Shown here: positions 8,653 through 18,632 of the stretch, one piece after another
How positions within the stretch are numbered: position 1 is the stretch's first letter
Layout: each line of letters opens with the position of its first letter
Assembly (NCBI RefSeq): GCF_947503045.1
Contig: NZ_CANNCF010000006.1
Location: 62,001 to 126,000 of the forward strand
Source of the DNA: an uncultured Tateyamaria sp.
GTDB taxonomy: Bacteria > Pseudomonadota > Alphaproteobacteria > Rhodobacterales > Rhodobacteraceae
DNA length: 64,000 nt
Direction: 5' to 3'
Position numbers and translations under genes: made by a program
The notes under the pieces: model-generated
Databases searched by the model: none
Told to the model about the DNA's origin: nothing
Seen by the model: only the letters and a program-made list of their open reading frames with translations

Positions 8653-9452
8653 CGGATACGCTGACCTTCACCATCCTGGGCTGCGGCTCTTCGGGCGGAG
8701 TGCCGCGCCTTGGCGGGCATTGGGGGGCGTGTGACCCGGACAATCCGAAAAACCGGCGGCAACGTTGCTCGCTGCTGGTGGAACGGACCAGCGCGGCGGG
8801 CACCACAACGGCGCTGATCGACACCTCGCCGGACCTGCGCAACCAGTTGCTTAACGCAGGCGTCGGGCGGTTGGACGGTGTGATCTATACCCATTCCCAT
8901 GCCGATCATGTGCACGGCATCGACGATCTGCGCATGATCGTGTTCAATATGCGCACTCGCCTGCAGGTCTGGGCGGACAGCCCGACGCAGGACTCCCTGC
9001 TCAACCGCTTTGGCTATGTCTTTGTGCAACCCAAGGGCTCGCCCTACCCGCCCATCCTCGAACTCAACACGATTGAAGGGGCCACGGTGATCGACGGCCC
9101 CGGCGGACCAATCACCTTTGAACCGTTCGAGGTCGGCCATGGCAGCATGGAGGCGCTCGGGTTCCGTATCGCAAACCTCGCCTATCTGCCGGACGTCGCC
9201 GACATCCCCGACGGGGCGTGGAGCGCGCTGGAAAACCTCGACATCTGGATCGTGGACGCGTTGCGGCGAGACCCCCACCCGACGCACAGCCACCTGTCCA
9301 ACACGCTGAACTGGATCGAGCAGATCAAACCGAAACGCGCAGTGTTGACCAACATGCATATCGATCTGGACTACGACACCGTTCTGCACGAAACCCCTGA
9401 CCATATCGAACCCGCCTATGACGGCATGCGGCTCACCCTGCCCGCGCCCTGA
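8649..9452 (+). CDS. MBL-fold metallohydrolase (PhnP-like)
   Basis: This 267-residue metallo-beta-lactamase fold enzyme has the zinc motif H82-S-H84-A-D86-H87 (THSHADHVHG). An N-terminal GCGSSGGVPRLGG loop is typical of the PhnP / cyclic phosphodiesterase branch. Further ligands lie in GHGSMEALGF and LTNMHIDLDY. The start overlaps the tatD stop. Exact substrate unknown; relatives cleave phosphodiesters. Confidence 0.88.
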   Translation: MTDTLTFTILGCGSSGGVPRLGGHWGACDPDNPKNRRQRCSLLVERTSAAGTTTALIDTSPDLRNQLLNAGVGRLDGVIYTHSHADHVHGIDDLRMIVFNMRTRLQVWADSPTQDSLLNRFGYVFVQPKGSPYPPILELNTIEGATVIDGPGGPITFEPFEVGHGSMEALGFRIANLAYLPDVADIPDGAWSALENLDIWIVDALRRDPHPTHSHLSNTLNWIEQIKPKRAVLTNMHIDLDYDTVLHETPDHIEPAYDGMRLTLPAP

Positions 9453-9524
9453 TCCACCTTCACTTGGCAAAGAAAACTCCCGCCGGAGGCTCCCGCACTC
9501 TCGGCCCACACCAAGGCCTGAAAC

Positions 9525-10454
9525 ATGCAAGCCCTCCTCGACGTCATCCTGCCCGTCTTTCTGGTGATCGGGTTCGGCTATGTTGCCGTGTGGCGCGGGT
9601 TTTTCCCGGCCTCCGGGGTCGATGCGCTGATGAAATTCTCGCAGCATTTCGCGATTCCCTGCCTCTTGTTTTCGGCCATCGCCAATCTCGACCTCACGGT
9701 CAGCCTGAACCCGCTCCTTCTGTTCAGCTTTTATACCGGGGCGACAGCCGGGTTCTTCCTTGGCCTCTTTGGCGCGCGTTTCCTGTTCAACCGCGACTGG
9801 GAGGACAGCGTCGCCATCGGCTTTTGCTGCCTGTTTTCCAACTCGGTCCTGCTGGGGCTGGCGATCAACGAACGGGCCTATGGACCGGATGCGTTGGCCG
9901 GGGCCTATTCGATCATCGCCTTCCATTCCCCCTTTTGCTACGGGCTGGGGATCACGGCGATGGAGATTGCGCGCAATCGCGGTCAGTCGCCGCTGGTCAT
10001 GGCGCGGGGCGTGGCGCGGGCGATGTTCCGCAACGTGCTGGTGCTGGCGATCATAGCCGGGTTCATCGTCAACCTTGCCGGGATCACCCTGCCGGAAGTG
10101 CTGCGCGACGGGCTTGATCTGGTGATCCGGGCGGCCCTGCCCACCGCGCTGTTCGCGCTTGGCGGCGTGCTGATCCAGTACAAACCCGAGGGCGATGCGC
10201 GGGTGATCGTGATGATCTGCGCGGTGTCACTTCTGATCCATCCGGCGATCACCTGGACTTTGGGAAATGCGCTGGCAGTACCAGCCGGCATCTTCAACAC
10301 CGGCGTTCTGACTGCGGCCATGGCGCCGGGGGTCAACGGCTATATCTTTGCAAATATGTACGGGCGGGCGCGACGGGTGGCGGCCTCCTCCGTGCTGGTC
10401 GCCACGGCGGCGTCGCTGATCACGGCGTGGATGTGGCTGGTGGTTCTGGGATAG
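9525..10454 (+). CDS. AEC family transporter (auxin efflux carrier-like permease)
   Basis: This 309-residue membrane protein has about ten hydrophobic helices. It shows the pattern of AEC family permeases: N-terminal LPVFLVIGFGY, a conserved Asn in the half-point FSNSVLLGLAI, and a C-terminal NGYIFANMYG. AEC proteins export small carboxylic acids or amino acids. Its last 35 bases overlap the 3' end of the convergent BrkB-like gene. Substrate not predictable. Confidence 0.88.
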   Translation: MQALLDVILPVFLVIGFGYVAVWRGFFPASGVDALMKFSQHFAIPCLLFSAIANLDLTVSLNPLLLFSFYTGATAGFFLGLFGARFLFNRDWEDSVAIGFCCLFSNSVLLGLAINERAYGPDALAGAYSIIAFHSPFCYGLGITAMEIARNRGQSPLVMARGVARAMFRNVLVLAIIAGFIVNLAGITLPEVLRDGLDLVIRAALPTALFALGGVLIQYKPEGDARVIVMICAVSLLIHPAITWTLGNALAVPAGIFNTGVLTAAMAPGVNGYIFANMYGRARRVAASSVLVATAASLITAWMWLVVLG

Positions 10455-11319
10455 ACAGTTTGGCCCGGCGCGCGCGCGCAAGCTCGGCGTTGAGCGCGCC
10501 ACCAAGCAGGACCAGATAAGCACTGATGAACAGCCACATCAGCATGACAATCACTGCCCCGATCGAGCCATAGACCTCGTTATAGGTGCCAAAATTGCGC
10601 AAATAGATCGAAAATCCGATCGACGCGCCGACCCAGCCCACTGTGGCAAACACGGCCCCCGGCGAGACCAGCTTGGGCCGCCGCCCGCTCAGGTTCGGGC
10701 CCAGTCGGTAAATCAACGCAAATCCGATCAGCAAGACGCCAACCCCGACAACCCAGCGCACCACCTCAACGCCAAAGCCTGCAAGCGGCCCAAGCGGGAA
10801 AAAGGCAAGGATCACGGGCAGGATCACGATGCAGGCCATCGCCACCAGCAATACGCCAATCAGGCTGGCCGTCAGCATCAGTGCGCGGATGTATTGCGAC
10901 AGCCCCGTGCGGTTCGGTGCGTCGTAAATCGCGTTAAGTCCGCGCATCAACGCGGCCACCCCGGCGCGCGACGACCACAGCGCAAAAGCAAAGGAAATCA
11001 CCGAAGCCCACCCGAGTGTCAGCCCGTCCGTGGTCGCCAGCTTGGTCAACTGCGCATCCAACAGGCGATAGACATCCGCAGGCATGACCGCCTGAAACTC
11101 CTGCAACTGCGCCAGTGCAAGACCCGGATCGCCGACGATGCCCCACAATGCAATGGTCGCGGCGAGACCGGGAAAGATCGCTAGGATGGCATAAAACGCC
11201 ACACCGGCTGCAATCAGCCCAAGGTTTTTTTCATCCATCAGTCGAAACACATGGGTGCCCGCCCGCCACCACAGCGCGGCATCTTTCGGGGGTCTGGCAC
11301 TCGTCACGGGTTCGCTCAT
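10420..11319 (-). CDS. YihY/BrkB-like inner-membrane protein
   Basis: This 299-residue protein has six hydrophobic segments and YihY/BrkB family motifs: FYAILAIFPGLAATIALWG near residues 40-60, WASVISFAFALWSSRAGVAA, and GAVFATVGWVGASIGFS. The start at 11319 (MSEPVTSARPP) is preferred, since the frame extends upstream only with unlikely sequence. The name virulence factor BrkB is historical; no ribonuclease or virulence role is established. It ends convergently with the AEC gene. Confidence 0.85.
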   Translation of the reverse strand: MSEPVTSARPPKDAALWWRAGTHVFRLMDEKNLGLIAAGVAFYAILAIFPGLAATIALWGIVGDPGLALAQLQEFQAVMPADVYRLLDAQLTKLATTDGLTLGWASVISFAFALWSSRAGVAALMRGLNAIYDAPNRTGLSQYIRALMLTASLIGVLLVAMACIVILPVILAFFPLGPLAGFGVEVVRWVVGVGVLLIGFALIYRLGPNLSGRRPKLVSPGAVFATVGWVGASIGFSIYLRNFGTYNEVYGSIGAVIVMLMWLFISAYLVLLGGALNAELARARRAKLSIPEPPATSTP

Positions 11320-11471
11320 ATCGGCGCAGTCTTCTTTGTCTATGCCGTAACAACATAGGGCCGATGCCCAGCGCTGCAATCGCGATGCTTGGGTTACGGG
11401 TGATCTTTGAGCGGGGTGAGACATGGCGGTCGGCAGGCGTGGCCGATCAAGGCGTCGAACCAAGGCGGGCA

Positions 11472-13985
11472 CTACCCGGTCCGGGGCACCTCGGCCTTGC
11501 AGTTGGCTTTCAATAGGGCGGCAAATTCCAGTTCTGCCATGGGCCGTTGCAGCACGTATCCCTGAAGGACATCGCAATCGAGCTTGCGGATCGCGGCCAT
11601 GTGGGTGCCGGTCTCCAACCCTTCGACCACGACATCCGCACCCTCCAGCCGGGCGATGCGCGACAGGCTTTGCAGTATCTCCAACTGCTTGGCGTGGGTG
11701 CCCAGATAGGTCACCAGGCTGCGGTCGATCTTGACCGCGTCGGGCTGCAGCGCCTGCAACGCCTTGACCGACGCGTGACCAGTGCCAAAGTCGTCCATTT
11801 CGATCCGTATGCCCATCTCGCGGATCGCGTCCAGCTTGTAAAGCAAGGCCGTGCTGGGGGTGTCGTAAAATGTGGTTTCAAGCAACTCAAACGCAATCTC
11901 ATGGTGATCACGCAGGTCGGCCCTCGTCTGTTCCAGCAGGGCCTCATCCTCAAGGCGCGCCCGAGAGATGTTGACGGAAATGCGCGGAAAACTGAGCCCC
12001 AGGTCCGTCCATTCGGTCTGCAAGGTGGCGACGCGCTGAAACACGCAGCGATCAATTGCATCGAGCAGGCCCGCATCAATGGCGTTGGGCAGAAACTGCG
12101 CCGGGGCCAGCAAACCGCGCTTGGGGCATTGCCAGCGCACAAGCGCTTCTGCGCCGACGATCTCAAGGGTTTCCGCATCATATTGCGGCTGGAAAAAGCA
12201 CACGATCTGATCCGCGTTCAGCGCCGCCTTGAGGTCTTGGCGGGTGTTTGAGACCAGATGGAACTCGGCCCCCACCTCTTCGCTATAGGCGCGGTAACAA
12301 AAACGCCCGGCCCGCTTGGCGGCATAAAGGGCCGTATCGGCCTCGATAAAGATCGACGATTGGGATCGCGGCTGGCCGTGGCCAATCGCATAGCCAATGC
12401 TGGCGCCCACCGAACAGGGCTGACCCTGAAAGGACATCGGCGCGCTGATCGCCTCGATCAGCTGATCGCACATCGCGTTGAGCACATCCTTGTCCGGCGC
12501 ATCTTCAAAAAGCACCGCAAATTCATCGCCCCCGACCCGAAACGGCTGGCCCATGGTCCCGATGGTATCGACCAGAATATCGCTCACCTGCGACAGCACG
12601 AAATCACCTGCCGGGTGCCCTAGCGTATCATTCACCTTTTTGAAGTGGTCGAGGTCGATATGCATTGCCGCATAGCAACTGTCGCCCGAGATGCGATTGA
12701 ACAACTCTGCCGCCGCCTGATCGAGCCCACGGCGATTCCCAAGACCGGTGAGTTCGTCGTGCAGGGCGTCATGTTCCAGCTTGGCGCGCGCCACCTCCAA
12801 CTCTTCGGCGCGACGATAGTCTTCGGTGACGTCGAAATTCACACCGATCAGCTTGGTCGGCCCGTTTGGCGCGGTCACTGTGCGCGCAAGACTTCGGATA
12901 TGGCGCACCGTTCCGCCAGGGCGGACAATGCGGTAATCACGTTTGAAGTCCGTGTTCAGGCGCTGACACTCGCGCGCATAGGCCACCGTCGCTTCATAGT
13001 CATCGGGGTGCAGATGCGTTTCCCACAGGTTGTCAGAACGGACGTTCGACCCATCGCTGATCCCGTAGATTTCCAGCATGCGGTCATCCCAATGCACCTT
13101 TCTGGTCTCGGGATTGAACTCCCAAATCCCCATGCCCGATGCCTCGACCGCAAGCTTGAGCTTGCCTGCAAGCTGGTTGATGGCCTCCTGACTGTGCATC
13201 GCCTCGGAAATGTCGGTGTCGGTGCCGACAATCTGCACAGGCCTGCCGCTCGAATCCGTCTCGACCACGCTGGCACGGCACAGGATCCAGACCCAATGCC
13301 CCTCGTCGTGCAGATGCCGGTACTGGATGACGATACTCTTGGCTCCGCCGTCCCGCTGGTCATCAAAGGCCTCCCGCAGGCGGGCGCGATCCTCGGGGTG
13401 GACCTGTGCCAGCCAGTTGTCATTGGACATGTCGATCACATGATCCTCGGACCAGCCGCGCAATTTGCGCCACGCCTTTGAGGCGACAAAGGCGCCCGTC
13501 TGCAGGTTATAGTCCCAAACCCCCTGATCGAGGTTTTCCATCAGGTAGCGCAATGTCGGACTTTGAGCGCATTGATCCGGCGTCATCTGGCACAGGATCC
13601 CGGCAAAAGCGCCGTCATAGGTCAAACGGGTCAGGTCCGCGGAATGGGTTGTGACCAACGCGCCGGGCAGTTGCCAGTCCAGTTGGTACCGCCCGGGACG
13701 CAGGCCTGTCACGTCCCGCGCCATCTGTTCGACTTTTGCGCGATCAAAGGGCTTGAGGGTCTCGAGGAAATCGTCCGGTGCAATCGCGGGAAAAGCCCGG
13801 TCTCGCAAAGACCGAAAGGCACGGTTTTCATGGCTGATCTGCCCCACACCCTGCAAGACAGCCGCCGGATGCGGCAGGGTGTCCACAATCAGTCTGAGCG
13901 AGGCCAGATCGATTGCATCGCAAAGGGCGTCCTTGGTCGACAAGAGGCGTTCATCCTGGTGCTTGGTCGGAACGTAGGGGCTCAA
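11472..13985 (-). CDS. PAS-GGDEF-EAL cyclic-di-GMP signalling protein
   Basis: This 837-residue cytoplasmic protein has an N-terminal sensor part and two PAS folds with PAC tails (about 145-270 and 285-395). A diguanylate cyclase domain with intact GGDEF (RVGGDEFAVLF) follows, then a phosphodiesterase domain with intact EAL (GAEALVRW), DDFGTG and KIDRSLV. Both enzyme active sites look intact, so it may make or break c-di-GMP. No RxxD inhibitory site precedes GGDEF at the usual distance. No transmembrane segment is visible, so the PAS domains probably sense an internal cue. It uses a TTG start with AGGCAG upstream. Confidence 0.93.
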   Translation of the reverse strand: MSPYVPTKHQDERLLSTKDALCDAIDLASLRLIVDTLPHPAAVLQGVGQISHENRAFRSLRDRAFPAIAPDDFLETLKPFDRAKVEQMARDVTGLRPGRYQLDWQLPGALVTTHSADLTRLTYDGAFAGILCQMTPDQCAQSPTLRYLMENLDQGVWDYNLQTGAFVASKAWRKLRGWSEDHVIDMSNDNWLAQVHPEDRARLREAFDDQRDGGAKSIVIQYRHLHDEGHWVWILCRASVVETDSSGRPVQIVGTDTDISEAMHSQEAINQLAGKLKLAVEASGMGIWEFNPETRKVHWDDRMLEIYGISDGSNVRSDNLWETHLHPDDYEATVAYARECQRLNTDFKRDYRIVRPGGTVRHIRSLARTVTAPNGPTKLIGVNFDVTEDYRRAEELEVARAKLEHDALHDELTGLGNRRGLDQAAAELFNRISGDSCYAAMHIDLDHFKKVNDTLGHPAGDFVLSQVSDILVDTIGTMGQPFRVGGDEFAVLFEDAPDKDVLNAMCDQLIEAISAPMSFQGQPCSVGASIGYAIGHGQPRSQSSIFIEADTALYAAKRAGRFCYRAYSEEVGAEFHLVSNTRQDLKAALNADQIVCFFQPQYDAETLEIVGAEALVRWQCPKRGLLAPAQFLPNAIDAGLLDAIDRCVFQRVATLQTEWTDLGLSFPRISVNISRARLEDEALLEQTRADLRDHHEIAFELLETTFYDTPSTALLYKLDAIREMGIRIEMDDFGTGHASVKALQALQPDAVKIDRSLVTYLGTHAKQLEILQSLSRIARLEGADVVVEGLETGTHMAAIRKLDCDVLQGYVLQRPMAELEFAALLKANCKAEVPRTG

Positions 13986-14326
13986 TTCTGCCTAAATTGT
14001 CGGAGTTACAATTTCGCTAAGTGGGCTTGGTCCCGCACTGGAACGCGTGTGACCCGGACAAGCACAGCGTCAAGAAACTTTGTCGGATTTCGAACAGATC
14101 GTCAGGGCAGCGTCAGATGTATTGTAGTGAAGGGACGAAGGAACACCTGCGACGCTCTGGCACACAGTGCGCATGCGTTCGTCGGAGCGGTGTTTTGCGG
14201 GCGATGCGGGCCCGATGCAGAGGCGCCAAATGAGCACATTTTCATTCCAATTGGACGGCAGACAAAGACAGCATCACCTTGCACAAAAGGCCTGGACGCA
14301 CCTCGTCGAATGAACGACCGGGTATA
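13986..14326. other. Gene-free stretch
   Basis: About 340 bases separate the start of the PAS-GGDEF-EAL gene and the stop of the TetR gene, both on the minus strand. The promoter of the signalling gene should be here. I see no tRNA, clear hairpin terminator or coding frame with recognisable content. Confidence 0.35.
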
Positions 14327-14965
14327 CTAGGGTTCAGCACTCCAGACCCGATCCAGGGCGCTGACGGGTGTGCCCGCATCAACATAAGACTGGATCAGTC
14401 GGTCCATCGCGTTTCGGGTCAACTGATTGTGCCCGCTCGACACGCCAAGGCTCGCCACCATTTTCCAATGCCCATACATCAGCGCGACGAACAAATAGGA
14501 CAGCTCCTCCGAAGACTGTTTGCCCAATTCGGGATGTGCCAGTTGAAACTCGTGGCTCAGGACCTGACCCAACAGGACGTATTGCCCCCTGAGGTTTTCG
14601 CGCACGCGCAATGAGCCGGCCGCGATGCTCATCATCGCGTCGTATACTGCGTCGTCCCTGGGCTTTCCGACCCCATCAATGAGATCAAAATAGAAATCCA
14701 GAAACATCTCGAGACGCGCCGACCCCACCAGTTGCGCTGCATTCTGTAAAAGGGCCTCGCGATAGGCGTTGGCGAGGAAATCGCAAATCGCCACCATAAG
14801 TGTCTCGGGGTCTTCGTAGTGATAGCGGACCAACTGCCGCGACACCCCGGCCTCCGCCGCGATCCTGTCATAGGACAGGGGCGGCAAGCCTTCTTTGTTC
14901 AACGCCTTGAACGCACCTTCAATGATACGAACGCGCGTGTCCTTGGGCTCGTCTGACTGCGTCAT
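14327..14965 (-). CDS. TetR/AcrR family transcriptional regulator
   Basis: This 212-residue regulator has an N-terminal TetR helix-turn-helix (about residues 10-55: IAAEAGVSRQLVRYHYEDPE) and an all-helical ligand domain. The ATG at 14965 lies directly after a strong AGGAGG; a GTG at 14992 is an alternative start. No target is obvious: its neighbours are a c-di-GMP enzyme and a chemoreceptor, both transcribed in the same direction but with long gaps. The regulated genes may lie elsewhere. Confidence 0.88.
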   Translation of the reverse strand: MTQSDEPKDTRVRIIEGAFKALNKEGLPPLSYDRIAAEAGVSRQLVRYHYEDPETLMVAICDFLANAYREALLQNAAQLVGSARLEMFLDFYFDLIDGVGKPRDDAVYDAMMSIAAGSLRVRENLRGQYVLLGQVLSHEFQLAHPELGKQSSEELSYLFVALMYGHWKMVASLGVSSGHNQLTRNAMDRLIQSYVDAGTPVSALDRVWSAEP

Positions 14966-15357
14966 CCTCCTGCCCCCTAAATCAATTCTCACATCAATCT
15001 AAGCAGCATTTATGCGAAGTCGGACGCGACCCCGTCAATGAATACAGCTTGTTAGGTCACGCAAAAGAGTATCGAGGCGGGCCAATTCTCCGCCGTCTGT
15101 TGAAGAGAAAGGCGGTTCCACATTGACCAAAATCAGGCACGCACCCACGCATGGTCAGGAACAGCATTCATACCGTTTCTATCTCGCAGTGCATAAAGCC
15201 GTCTCCCAATTGCGAAGAATGTGACAACGCCTTCGCACAGGCATCCAGCAATTCCCAACGCTCCGGCTTTGTTCGAGGCGCGGCGATAAATCAATGTACA
15301 GTGTCCAATCCCGCACACGTCACGTGGAAAATGGGTACAACTCTAGATGTTCCGGCG
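14966..15357. other. Gene-free stretch downstream of the chemoreceptor gene
   Basis: About 390 bases between the TetR start and the chemoreceptor stop. It should hold the TetR promoter. Small frames exist (for example 15133-15318 on the minus strand) but lack a ribosome site or recognisable content. Nothing further can be supported. Confidence 0.3.
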
Positions 15358-17928
15358 TCAAAACTCTTCCCATCCTCCACCGCCAACAACCTTCGCCGGG
15401 GCGGGTGCGTCGGCGGGTTTGGCAACTGTCTGCTTCATCGCGACGACCTGTCCATACTCGCCCGTACGGAACCGCGCGGTCGACTGCTGCAGGCTTTCTG
15501 CCTCGCTGGCCAGCACAGTGCTGGCGGCGGTGACTTCCTCGAAGGACGCGGCCTGCTCCTGCGTGTTTTGATCGATCAGGCCAACGGCCGAGGCGATTTC
15601 GCCAATTCCGCTCGCCTGTTCGGCAATTGCGGCGGAGACTTCTTCAACTCCGGTCGTGATCCGGATGACACTCTCGGCAATCGTTTCAAGCGAAGACCGC
15701 GCATTCCTGACTTTTGTCACGCCCTCTGACACCGCCTCGTCACTCTTGGTAATGACGGTATCAATCTCCTTGGCAGCCTCGCCCGCGCGCTGCGCCAGTT
15801 GCCGCACTTCGGAGGCGACGACGGAAAACCCGCGCCCCGCATCCCCTGCCCGCGCCGCCTCGACCCCGGCATTCAGGGCCAACAGGTTGATCTGGAACGC
15901 AATATCGTTGATGACGCCGACGACGCGCGCAATCTCGTTTGAGGCGTCCGCAATACGCTCCATCGAGCTGGCCGCATCTGCAGCCACCTGTTCACTGGAC
16001 ACTGCCGTGTCGCGTGCGGATCGCGCATTCTTGCTGGCATCGTCAATATTCCCGCTCACCTGCTTGATGCTCGCCGTCAACTCTTCCAGCGCGGCGGAGG
16101 TTTCCTCAAGCGAGGCGGCATTGCGTTCGGCCTGTCGCGACATATCGGCGGCCGTGTCGCGCATTTCCGCAGACGAGGACGCAAGTGTTGTGCCACTGCG
16201 GGAAATGTCACCAATCAGCGACTTCAACGACTCCATCATGTCGTTGACGTTGCCCTGAAGGCTCCCAAATGCGCCGCGGAAATCACCCTCCATTCGTTTG
16301 GAAAGATCACCGTCCGCGATGCGTTCCAGAACCTGACCGGTGTCGGACAAGCCCTGATCGACGACACTGAGCAGCTGATTAATGTTTTCAGCAAGATCAT
16401 TGAGAACGCGATCCGAGAAATTCGCCTCAACCCGTTCGGAAAACTCACCCTCAATGGCCGCTTCGACAACACGCCCAAACGACTTGCCCAGATGACCCAT
16501 CATCTCTTCACGTTCCGCCGCGACCTGTGCGTCAGCCTGCTCTCTTTCCTTGGCCAATTCGACCTCGCGCCGGGCGGCTTTCTCGCGCTCTTTGGCCATT
16601 TCGGCCATTTTGCGGTTGGCTTCTTCCTGCTCGGCGTTCAGGGCTTCGACCTTTATGGCATTCTGCTTGAACACCTCGGTTGCACGGGCCATTTCACCCA
16701 CTTCGTCCGCGCGCTCAATACCGGGAATCTCCGTTTCATAGGTCCCGCCCGCAACACGGCGAATTGCAACGGTCAGCTTCTGAACCGGTCGCGAAATCGT
16801 CCGCGAGAAAAAGACCGAAATCGTCAGAACCGCCATAAAGGTCGCCACGGCAATCCCAACTGCCCATTTTAATGCCCAAGGCAGTCCGGCGAACAATTCC
16901 GCCCTGTCCTGCTGAACAATTGCGACCCAAGTTGTGCCCAGAAACTCGATTGGCGCATAAAACGCCTTTACGTCACGACCCGTCGGCTCGGTGTATGCGG
17001 ACAGTCCCGATTGGCCCGCAAGGCCCGCGCGCACAACATCCAGATCGTATTCGGTGCTCAGGATATCGTCCTCTTCGGACATGATGGAATCTGTGCGCAT
17101 GAGAAAATCAGCACCCACCAGAAATCCGTCCGCCGTCTCACCAAGCCCTTCGAGATCACTTGCCGCTGTGTTCAGCTGCCCAATCGGCATCTGATAGGCC
17201 AGCACGCCGATGCGTTTGCCATTTTCGTTGAACACCGGACGCGAGATAAAGGCCGCCGGAGCAAAGGCGCTTGGCTCGTAAGGTGCGAAATCTACGAAGA
17301 AAGCCGGATCGCTCGCATTCAACTCCATCGCGCCGCGAAACACTTGGCCAAGGCCGGAATCCTTCCACGGACCGGTCAGGAGGTTGGTGGCATAGTCATT
17401 TTCCTTGAACACACTGTAGACCAGATTGCCCTCGGGATCGAACAGGAAGATATCGTAATATTCCATCTCGTTTTGCAAAGCATCCAGCGCCGGATGGTAG
17501 ACCGCATGGATAAAACCATAGCTTGATCCGGTATCGGTCGACACCAACAGATCTTTTTCGCCCAGCGGATGCGGGTTGTCCGTGATATAGGCCCGCTGCA
17601 GCACCTCCGCCGCGTTCTCGGTCGAGGCAAAACCATCCGCCAGCGCAATCAGCGCCGTTCTGACCGACGGATCCGACGCTCGCAGCCGCAGGTCGCGGTC
17701 GATGGTGTTCAAAAGGGTCTCAACTTCCTTGACCTTGAGGATGCCAACGCCTTCCAGCCGCTGGCTTGCGCCATCAGTGATGATGCGTTTGGTCAGGGCA
17801 GAGTTGGCAAACACCAACACGAGGATTGTGGTGGCAACCAGGGCGCTTATCAGCAGGGGAAGCTTGATCCCGATCTGGTTGATGGACGCGCGCAGGCCTT
17901 GATGCGAAGCAGGGTTTTCGGATGTCAT
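15358..17928 (-). CDS. Methyl-accepting chemotaxis protein with periplasmic sensor domain
   Basis: This 856-residue chemoreceptor has a first membrane helix at about 22-43, a periplasmic Cache-like sensor domain (about 45-340) and a second helix (about 350-372). A HAMP domain, a charged coiled coil rich in Glu/Lys/Arg, a second HAMP-like stretch and the signalling domain follow. The hairpin tip appears as [20 protein letters not shown]. The last five residues, GWEEF, after a Gly-rich linker resemble the tethering pentapeptide that binds CheR/CheB. The start at 17928 ([10 protein letters not shown]) is preferred over a 30-codon upstream extension. No che operon is nearby. Confidence 0.93.
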   Translation of the reverse strand: MTSENPASHQGLRASINQIGIKLPLLISALVATTILVLVFANSALTKRIITDGASQRLEGVGILKVKEVETLLNTIDRDLRLRASDPSVRTALIALADGFASTENAAEVLQRAYITDNPHPLGEKDLLVSTDTGSSYGFIHAVYHPALDALQNEMEYYDIFLFDPEGNLVYSVFKENDYATNLLTGPWKDSGLGQVFRGAMELNASDPAFFVDFAPYEPSAFAPAAFISRPVFNENGKRIGVLAYQMPIGQLNTAASDLEGLGETADGFLVGADFLMRTDSIMSEEDDILSTEYDLDVVRAGLAGQSGLSAYTEPTGRDVKAFYAPIEFLGTTWVAIVQQDRAELFAGLPWALKWAVGIAVATFMAVLTISVFFSRTISRPVQKLTVAIRRVAGGTYETEIPGIERADEVGEMARATEVFKQNAIKVEALNAEQEEANRKMAEMAKEREKAARREVELAKEREQADAQVAAEREEMMGHLGKSFGRVVEAAIEGEFSERVEANFSDRVLNDLAENINQLLSVVDQGLSDTGQVLERIADGDLSKRMEGDFRGAFGSLQGNVNDMMESLKSLIGDISRSGTTLASSSAEMRDTAADMSRQAERNAASLEETSAALEELTASIKQVSGNIDDASKNARSARDTAVSSEQVAADAASSMERIADASNEIARVVGVINDIAFQINLLALNAGVEAARAGDAGRGFSVVASEVRQLAQRAGEAAKEIDTVITKSDEAVSEGVTKVRNARSSLETIAESVIRITTGVEEVSAAIAEQASGIGEIASAVGLIDQNTQEQAASFEEVTAASTVLASEAESLQQSTARFRTGEYGQVVAMKQTVAKPADAPAPAKVVGGGGWEEF

Positions 17929-18470
17929 GGCTGCGCACTCCGGAATTGCGTTGTAAAGGCGTTCGTTTGGGAACCAAATGGACCTATCGGCGACAACAAG
18001 GCATGCCAGACTGCGCACCTAGCCGCGCCGCGCGCACCAACTTGTCGATGCCGGTGAGTCCGCCGCCTGTTTTGTCCAGTGATGGCAGTGAATGCCATGG
18101 CCCATTGATCCTTCAGTCGCTCAGGTGGCCATTCGATACCCCGCAAATGTTACTGATTGCTGAACCCAAGTGCAGGTCGGGCGCCGCGGTGAATGCAAAA
18201 TGCCGGGCTGGACCAGCCTTGCTGTTCGAAGCCCGGCGAAATGCGACAACTATCCTAACGCGGAGCGGTTGGAGAAATGCGAGGTGGATGTCGGAGATGC
18301 AAAAAATGCGACTCGCAGGTCGACGCAAATCGGGAGCCTTCGATGCACCAGTCGGCCCCAGAATTCTGAGCAGAGCTCCGATTCCCTGAAACTCCAAAGA
18401 AGCCGGGCGCATCAGAACCGAGCGCCAAGCGCATGCTCACATGCTGATACAAAACCGCCAAATGAGAAGC
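17929..18470. other. Chromosomal intergenic stretch left of the mobile element
   Basis: About 540 bases of backbone-like composition between the chemoreceptor start and the proposed left attachment core. It should contain the chemoreceptor promoter. A 7-bp inverted repeat CCGGGCT/AGCCCGG (18203-18209, 18230-18236) and an AATGCAAAATG string (18192-18202) that recurs at the right junction are visible. A 102-codon open frame (18170-18511) has a non-protein-like composition and is not called a gene. Confidence 0.4.
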
Positions 18471-18632
18471 ATGGTGCGGTCAGACAGAGAAAATTCGAAC
18501 GCTGTCCTTAGCCAGTTTAACAATTCTTGTGGGCGCGCACAGCCTTCCATTGATGAGGTGTTTGATGAGCTAGAACGATGGCACGACATAATCAGGCCAC
18601 TTGCTGACGAGTTGCGAGGACCGCGTCCATGA
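18441..18632 (+). CDS. Small protein upstream of mobC; possible detached recombinase C-terminus
   Basis: This 63-codon frame ends in an ATGA overlap with mobC, which suggests that ribosomes do read it. Only residues from the Met at 18471 on would belong to the element. From there it reads MVRSDRENSNAV and ends in a helix-like acidic/basic stretch (DEVFDELERWHDIIRPLADE). The proposed attachment core encodes its Met-Val-Arg. If the element circularises at that core, these 52 residues after Met would join in frame to residue 508 of the serine recombinase and give about 560 residues, a normal family size. Alternatively it is just a small leader gene for mobC. Confidence 0.5.
   Translation: MLIQNRQMRSMVRSDRENSNAVLSQFNNSCGRAQPSIDEVFDELERWHDIIRPLADELRGPRP
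18471..18479 (+). repeat. Proposed left attachment core (attL)
   Basis: ATGGTGCGG recurs at 40638-40646, across the 3' end of tRNA-Leu. In both places the bases read as codons Met-Val-Arg in the frame of a real or proposed recombinase product. GC content drops just to the right. A nine-base match is short, as is normal for serine recombinases, so this assignment needs a circular-junction or empty-site sequence. Confidence 0.5.

Noticed and set aside
15133-15318. Small minus-strand frame downstream of the TetR gene
   Set aside because: No ribosome site, no recognisable domain, and composition of intergenic sequence.
18192-18202. AATGCAAAATG as the left attachment core (also at 40630-40640)
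   Set aside because: The 11-base match is longer than the favoured 9-base core and also continues in frame, but the recombinase tail it would give (18203-18508) has a non-protein-like composition, overlaps the mobC leader out of frame and puts backbone-like GC inside the element. It remains the main alternative boundary.
18170-18511. 113-codon plus-strand frame left of mobC
   Set aside because: GTG start without ribosome site, Cys/Ser/Arg-rich product with no protein-like pattern, overlap with the mobC leader frame.
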